This document shows positions 63,647 to 64,000 of a DNA stretch of 64,000 nt, piece by piece; within the stretch, counting starts at the first letter, position 1, and each line of letters starts with the position of its first letter. The DNA is taken from positions 132,133-196,132 of the forward strand of contig NZ_BMHO01000001.1 of assembly GCF_014640975.1 (NCBI RefSeq), in the 5' to 3' direction. The notes under the pieces were generated by a model. That model searched no databases. It was given only the letters and a program-made list of their open reading frames with translations, and was not told where the DNA came from. A program made the translations under genes and the position numbers. This DNA comes from Microbacterium faecale. Lineage in GTDB: Bacteria; Actinomycetota; Actinomycetes; Actinomycetales; Microbacteriaceae.

Positions 63647-64000
63647 CTACTGGGCGGCCCGGGTCCGTCGGCGGGCGATGAGCACGGCGCCAACGAGGAG
63701 CAGCAGGATCGACGCCGCCACGAAGCCAGCCGCGGTGTCGCCACCGGCTGGCCGGAGGTCATCCGGCTCCGGGTCCTCTGACGGACCGTCCTCGTCGGGC
63801 GCGGGCTCAGGCGTCGGCTCCTCGTCGGGACTCGGCTCAGGGTCCGGGCTCGGTTCGGGGTCCGGGCTCGGTCCGGGGTCCGGGGACGGCTCAGGGTCGG
63901 GACTCGGCTCAGGATCCGGGGACGGCTCGGGACCCGGGGACGGCTCAGGGTCGGGACTCGGCTCCGGGTCGGGGCTCGGCTCAGGATCCGGGCCTGGTTC
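63647..64000 (-). CDS. C-terminus of a second wall-anchored surface protein (5' end beyond window)
   Basis: On the minus strand the frame is open from the window edge to TAG at 63647-63649, 117 codons. It encodes a long repeat of [11 protein letters not shown], then LRPAGGD, a hydrophobic helix ([16 protein letters not shown]) and ARRRTRAAQ: a stalk plus a sorting-signal-like tail. LRPAGG is not a canonical LPxTG. The function of the missing N-terminal part cannot be seen. Confidence 0.85.
   Translation of the reverse strand, partial: EPGPDPEPSPDPEPSPDPEPSPGPEPSPDPEPSPDPEPSPDPGPSPDPEPSPDPEPSPDEEPTPEPAPDEDGPSEDPEPDDLRPAGGDTAAGFVAASILLLLVGAVLIARRRTRAAQ
63790..64000 (-). repeat. Tandem 18-bp-type repeat coding PEPSPD stalk
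   Basis: Units of 12-18 bp built from GAGCCGAGTCCCGAC-like blocks fill the window end. They encode the stalk of the partial surface protein and continue past the edge. Confidence 0.85.

Overview
The window is 64 kb of GC-rich chromosomal DNA from an actinobacterium, most probably a Microbacteriaceae member of the Microbacterium type. The evidence is a dnaK-grpE-dnaJ-hspR operon with HspR (HAIR) operators, an actinobacterial bifunctional-type dCTP deaminase, an IdeR/DtxR iron box, many leaderless genes (TAnnnT box 6-7 nt before the start codon), and ABC sugar importers without their own ATPase. The genus is inference from gene content and base composition. I see no prophage, insertion sequence, CRISPR array or secondary-metabolite cluster.

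Layout. 0-3.5 kb: end of a monosaccharide ABC ATPase gene, a ROK regulator, apt and a small unknown gene. 3.6-9.7 kb: one very large repeat-rich, wall-anchored surface protein. 10-14 kb: a large LuxR-type (LAL/MalT-like) regulator translationally coupled to an MFS exporter. 13.9-19 kb: AlkZ-like winged-helix protein, prephenate dehydratase, phosphoglucomutase, AI-2E family permease. 19.4-26 kb: malto-oligosaccharide locus (malE-malF-malG, divergent GH13 alpha-glucosidase, LacI regulator) with two LacI-type operators. 26-29 kb: ThuA plus Gfo/Idh/MocA genes with a divergent LacI regulator and its operator. 29-33 kb: heat-shock operon. 33-37 kb: two MFS genes and a HAD phosphatase. 37-40.6 kb: a second large LuxR-type regulator and lrgAB. 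40.7-45.8 kb: flavin monooxygenase, two MerR regulators, an iron-regulated siderophore-interacting protein and two gene remnants. 45.8-47.3 kb: small protein, TfoX-like protein, dcd and tRNA-Gly. 47.5-56 kb: two LigM/DesA-like tetrahydrofolate O-demethylase genes around a branched-chain-type ABC importer and a GntR regulator, tied together by three matching GntR sites. 56-64 kb: membrane proteins, a degenerate serine hydrolase, a PIF1-like helicase, a VanY-like peptidase, an unknown membrane-anchored protein and the 3' end of another surface protein.

Two window-wide signals are not explained by the genes. First, nearly every gene block ends in a long, often perfect inverted repeat (14-28 bp arms) drawn from a few families whose arms recur almost unchanged at distant loci. 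Second, the palindrome GGATCC is strongly over-represented and appears to be created by synonymous codon choice. A third local oddity is an 84-bp duplicated segment at 42.1 and 43.2 kb, lying next to a GyrI-like gene reduced to its two ends.
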